Positions 59,169-64,000 of a stretch of DNA of 64,000 nt are shown in pieces. This DNA comes from Trematomus loennbergii. Taxonomy: Eukaryota; Chordata; Actinopteri; Perciformes; Nototheniidae. Under the pieces are notes generated by a model, which saw only the letters and a program-made list of their open reading frames with translations, had not been told where the DNA came from and ran no database searches. Position 1 is the first letter of the stretch. Each line of letters opens with the position of its first letter. The translations under genes were made by a program, and so were the position numbers. Location of the stretch: assembly GCA_012861695.1 (NCBI GenBank), contig JAAOOA010000002.1, forward strand, positions 19,559,803-19,623,802, read 5' to 3'.

Positions 59169-60340
59169 CTTACAATAAAAGCCCCAGCTACCTCATGCCT
59201 CCTGGAATAAGTCAGTATTTGGAGGGTAAGGCTTGTGGGAATGTATCTGCCATGGACTGAGATTAGGCAATGAGGGAGGTGCACCCATAACAAAACATCT
59301 CCCTCCTCCCTCTGACACTCACTTTCTTTCCCTGACCCACAAATCTACATCCACACCCCTCCTTCACACACAGTTCCACTCACATGCTTATGCTGTCTTG
59401 TCTGATGTTAATCACTCGATAAAAGTCCCAGTGTGTGTTATCAGGACCGCACCGCTGTAGTTAAAGTTCATATTGCCAGTAACAGAGCCAGGCTTTTATG
59501 AGCCATAACAAGTCGTCATTAAAAGTCATTAGCAAACATCAGCCCCGTAAAAAGGCCACAGTGGGTCTCGGGAGCCCCACAAGAGCCGTGAACGGAGAGA
59601 GATACAGATGTAAGCAACACAGGGCAGCGATGAGGAACTGATGAGAGGAAGAAAGTGAGGAGACGAGGAGGACTTTTTTCCGGGATCACTGCTGGCTCCT
59701 GTAACCTCACACTTTCACCATGCGAGTGTGTGTGTTTTGTTTCTCTCAAATGCCTTCCAGCATTCCTTGCCGAGCGTGGAGAGGAGAGAGTGGTGTTTTG
59801 GAGAAAATATTGAATTAGAGAAAAAAAGAGGCAGAGAGGGAGAAATGAAGGAGAGGGAGAAATATTGACTCCTTCTGGGAAGGAGCGAGACGGCAACGCC
59901 TTTCCAATAACCATAAACCCACTGGGCTGAAAATAGACGGGCCGAATGAATAAACGAATGTGTTCATCCCACATGAGCTCTTCTCTTTCAAAGAAGGAGG
60001 GGATTGGAGGTGACCCCCCCCCCCTCCTCCTCCTCCTTCCCTTCTCTCTCTCTCACTCCTCTTTCACTGAGGCCATCATTTCTTCACCATGACGAGAGAT
60101 ATTAACCGGAACAAAACAGGTGTTTATGGGAAGCCTTCCCTCAAATGAGGTTTCTCATACGCGCACAAAGACACACACACACACACACACACCACACACA
60201 CAAACACAAACACAGCACACACTTGGCTCTGCAGTGTAAAGGTGTCGACATCACTGCCATGCCAAACAAGAGTAACATCTGTTTCACATTTCACAGCCCC
60301 CCCCCCCTTCATAATGTCATTGGCCATGAGGACACGCTTT

Positions 60341-60341
60341 A

Positions 60342-60372
<31 letters not shown>

Positions 60373-60379
60373 CACACCA

Positions 60380-60440
<61 letters not shown>
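60341..60440. repeat. (CA)n microsatellite
   Basis: About 100 bases of CA with a few CC breaks; a shorter tract lies at 60169-60222. Open frames over it are artefacts. Confidence 0.97.
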
Positions 60441-60442
<2 letters not shown>

Positions 60443-61696
60443 CTTTAAAGATGCTATGAGGCTTAATTCCTTCTTTTTTTAAGAGCAGAATTTGGGTATT
60501 TATCTGTCCCATGGACAACTGAACATTACACCCATATGTAATTGTTGATGATATCATTACTGCAGGGATTTGATTGGCAGATTTGCACCAAGTAGCTCCT
60601 GTTAGTTTGGCTACTCGAGAACCTGTTTCTTTCTCAGACTTCTAATACTTTGAATAATGTCTGTTTGAACGTTACATATTTCTTTGATGCATCACATGTC
60701 CTATAAGGAAGCGAATAAATTATCTATAGAAAGAATATTCCACATTAACTTACAAACAAAATTTCTGGCATATTGGCTACAAATAGCGTAAAAAACACAT
60801 AGTTTTTAACAAAGATTTTAGATATTTATCTTTCTCCATCCAAATTCTATGGCAGTGAATGGATTTTCTTTGGTGGTCCTCTGAGTATTGAAAAATGACA
60901 TTTGAAAAATCACTTCTTGCTTGCACTGAGCTCGCACTGAACTTAAATAGTCCAAATGAAAATGGATGGATTATAGTAATCAGAAAATTGCCTCTAGAAA
61001 GACACAAAGGAGTGCTCCGAGTGAATTTAATCCACTTCCATATAACACATGATTATATACCACTTGTGGTAAATGAAAACTTTTGTTTCGTAATTTGGAC
61101 GAACTGTCCCTTCAAGCATCGTGGTGAAGAGAGGAATTGTTTGACAGTATGAGGCAGGGTTAACCAGACCATCAAGATTACCCGCTGTAGTAATCAGCTA
61201 CAACCACTACTGCTGTGTGCACTCATTCATCTCATCCTTCATTCATCCACTCACTTCTCTTCAATCAGTCATTTCTCATTTGGTTCATTCAGCTGTAATT
61301 ATATACCATGAACCACATGTACAATTCACTTCCGAGAACAGACGCATGTCTTTTTTAGACCTTTTCTCTTCAACATTCATTTATCAGACCTTCAGTTCAC
61401 CCCTCGCAGCGTTCCTGTCTCTCTCCTGACCCTCTTTTCCCTCCTCCTCTTCTTCATCCTCCATTCCCACATTGCCCACTCCTCTCTCCCTGTCTCTCTC
61501 TCACTCTCTGGGAAGTCATGTGACTTCTCTGCAGCTGAGCCCTATAAACCAGCAGTACTTGGGGGGCTCAGTGTCTTACAGCTCTGTGATTGGCTCTTGC
61601 ATTCAGATGCTGTACACTGCTTGGCGTGCACACACACAGTGGACCCCTTGTTTTCTTCTTTCAAGAACAAATGTGATCACATTAAAAACATTGTAT

Positions 61697-61697
61697 G

Positions 61698-61781
<84 letters not shown>

Positions 61782-61788
61782 TGTGTGT
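61697..61788. repeat. (TG)n microsatellite
   Basis: About 90 bases of TG with one GG break. Confidence 0.97.
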
Positions 61789-62902
61789 CTTAATGCCACC
61801 TATTGCAGGAAAAGGAGTATTTAAATTAAGCAATAACTTTTCTTTAATGATTAGGCTGTTCTCAAACTCACTTAAGTATGCGTACACATGCACACTGAGC
61901 CTGAGAAGTGCCATTTGTTTTATATTGGGGGGTCCATGCTGTGGCAGGTCAATGGCAGAATGGACTTGGTGCAGAGGGCTCAGTCTTGAGGCTTGTTTAA
62001 TTCAATCGGATCCTTGTTGAAATAAAACAGAGCAGCCTGTTAGTTATTGGCAGAAAAGCGCTGCTGTTCATATTCAAAATGTCCATTTTGGATTGAGGGT
62101 TTATGGGAGTTTTAATTTGCAGTGAAACCTTTTAAAATTGAGTGAATCATTTGTAAACAAACCCCAACTGTTATTTTATAGATATGAAGGTCAATATCTG
62201 CCTCTGATCTTCCAGTTAGTGCAGTATGTGTCGCTTCAGGGAGGCAGCGCGTCTGTTAATGGATAAAGGAACGCCGAGGGCAGTGGAGCCTCTTTTATGT
62301 CTAAATTTGTAACTGACTCACGGCAAAAGACTGACACCTTGCCACACACTTTTTCTACTTGTGCCAATTCGTACAGTTGATTGTAATGTTCACCTAGATA
62401 AGCAATGTTTTTGTGTGCTTTAATATGTGCTTGACTCTCACAATGTGTTTAAAAGTTAAAGTGGACCTATCATGCTATATTTGAATAATATAGTGTAGGA
62501 CCATACCTATATAAGGCATATTTATACTTTTTTTTCCTTCAAAATACCAAACAGATCATGCATTTTAGCCATGCCTCATTTTGCTGAATTTGACATTTTT
62601 TAGCTCTGTTTTTGCAAGGGCTGATTCTGTGAGAACAGCACCATCTACAGGCCTGGCATATGTACTACAGCGTCTCCAGTGCTTTCGAACGGCAATGGCC
62701 GTGGCTGTCTCCTCCTGATTGGTGGAGTTGGCCCAATAGCCGTAGCTCCACCGTCCTGACGTCAGACAGTGTTCAAATCTGGATCAGTTTTTATCAGATC
62801 CGTTGCAGCCCCTTTTTTAGAGATTTGGGTATGGAGGAAAATAGAGAGGGTTGTGTTTTGACACTTGGTGAGTTCCCTGGAACACCGGGGACACATATTC
62901 AT

Positions 62903-63475
62903 TAGGGCTGTCAAGTTAACGCGTTAATAACGCGTTAACGCAAAAAAAATTAACGCCACTAATTATTTTAACGCGATTAACGCATGTGTATTTTTTGTCC
63001 TCGCCGCCCCGTAGTTTCAGAGCGCATCGAGTTTTAAAACACCATCTACAAGCTGATGCTGACAGCCCCGCTCCTGCCGCCCGCTTGTGGCAGACCACAC
63101 TTCCACGCTCACCGGCAGGCCCGGACTGGCCATCGGGAGGACCGGGAGGGAGTGTGTATGTGTGGCGCGACTCGCGCGAGCGAGGCACACCTTACGTGTT
63201 GTTGTTGTTAGCATCTGGTGCTAGCTAGCTGCGCTAATGGATATAAGGAGCTGTTTCAATGACATTTCGCCGACAACTGCGCCGAGCACTTGACTTTATG
63301 CAGGTAGCCAGACAGTGGGACATTGTACGAAAGTCAGCGCACTCAGCACGGATAGTACGCGGCGCGCTACATGATTGCAGCGTCCAGGCAGCACACGTTC
63401 GAGCATATATGCCTTGAGCGGCACATAGCTCCAACGATCCATCACAGTGTCTCCACACACACACACACACACACA

Positions 63476-63563
<88 letters not shown>

Positions 63564-63856
63564 ATTGTATGAGAGAGGTTCCAGGTTGAATTGAGGCGAA
63601 TATTTGTAATGTTCAGAGGTTGTTGTGTTTAATATTCATGAGAATATTTGTCATTGTTCAAATGTTAATAAACAAACATATAAAGCATATTTGTCCACTC
63701 ATATGTTGATAAGAGTATTAAAAACTTGAAAAATATCCCTCTAAGGTACATTTAGAACAGATAAAAATGTGCGATTAATTTGCGATTAATCGCGATTAAC
63801 TATGGACAATCATGCGATTAATCGCGATTAAATATTTTAATCGACTGACAGCCCTA
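62903..63856. mobile_element. hAT nested in the MITE, TSD ATATTCAT
   Basis: Ends TAGGGCTGTCAA and TGACAGCCCTA. The perfect duplication ATATTCAT is also the uninterrupted sequence at the same point in the other MITE copy. Subterminal GCGATTAATCGCGATTAA repeats. Contains a CA tract. Confidence 0.9.
63454..63558. repeat. (CA)n microsatellite inside the hAT
   Basis: About 105 bases of CA, one break near 63482. Confidence 0.97.
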
Positions 63857-64000
63857 ATATTCATGTATAAAAGACGTACAAAAGTGCATTTTGCATGATA
63901 GGTCCCCTTTAACTTTTACAACAGTTACATTTTGAATGCATTAGATTCACCTTCTTTTTTCTTCCATAATTGTAGGTAACTCATGGGTTCATTCATGACC

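Larger units (their letters stand above)
59169..62455. other. Intergenic with microsatellites
   Basis: No exon recognised. C run at about 60016, possible MITE end at about 61095-61115 (GGACGAACTGTCCCTTCAAG), and the CA/TG tracts listed separately. Confidence 0.5.
62456..63912. mobile_element. TTAA-flanked MITE, copy 2, split by a hAT
   Basis: Ends TTAAAGTGGACCTATCATGC and GCATGATAGGTCCCCTTTAA. Shares the interior GACACTTGGTGAGTTCCCTG with 48972-50401 but has a shorter left part. Confidence 0.78.

Noticed and set aside
59519..59974. 151-codon minus-strand frame
   Set aside because: Low-complexity Ser/Pro-rich translation with no family resemblance and no splice context.
60124..60459. Cys/Val or His/Thr repeat proteins
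   Set aside because: Translations of CA/TG microsatellites; also at 61603-61914 and 63234-63589.

Overview
The window is nuclear DNA of a teleost fish. The evidence is spliced genes with GT-AG introns, fish-type non-autonomous DNA transposons (hAT, Tol2-like, TTAA-flanked MITEs), a tRNA-derived SINE, a CR1/L2-like LINE and long CA/TG microsatellites. I could not identify the species; a percomorph-type fish is an inference from the repeat families.

Two protein-coding genes are clearly readable, both on the minus strand. (1) eef2k, the calmodulin-dependent alpha-kinase that phosphorylates elongation factor 2. Its coding exons run from the start codon at 42,538 down to the stop at 27,035: 19 coding exons, about 770 codons. 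(2) tha1, a PLP-dependent L-threonine aldolase, with seven exons between 56,610 and 54,137. A weaker plus-strand feature at about 1,265 looks like the first exon of a THAP zinc-finger protein. A complete tRNA-Leu(UAG) gene lies at 50,465-50,546.

The most striking region is 2,310-29,270: four head-to-tail copies of a unit of about 6.7 kb. Each unit carries the last four coding exons of eef2k (the SEL1-like repeats and C-terminal eEF2-recruiting tail, with the stop codon), the 3' flank and the same set of transposons. The copies differ mainly by single-base indels plus a few shared substitutions that pair units 1/2 and units 3/4. Only unit 3 has all four exons open. Unit 4, nearest the kinase exons, has one missing base in a C run. 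Similar one-base losses occur in eef2k coding exons 1 and 6 and in tha1 exon 6. The array may be a real tandem amplification, a merge of haplotypes, or an assembly artefact in poorly polished long-read sequence.

Layout: 1-2,295, unique DNA with a possible THAP promoter and exon; 2,296-29,270, array; 29,271-42,538, kinase and linker exons of eef2k with hAT insertions in introns; 42,733-46,547, long inverted repeat around a nested hAT/Harbinger-like composite; 47,158-50,401, hAT and MITE insertions; 50,465-53,540, tRNA-Leu and a second, broken copy interrupted by a LINE and a Tol2-like MITE; 54,137-56,610, tha1; 56,611-64,000, intergenic DNA with MITEs, a nested hAT and microsatellites.
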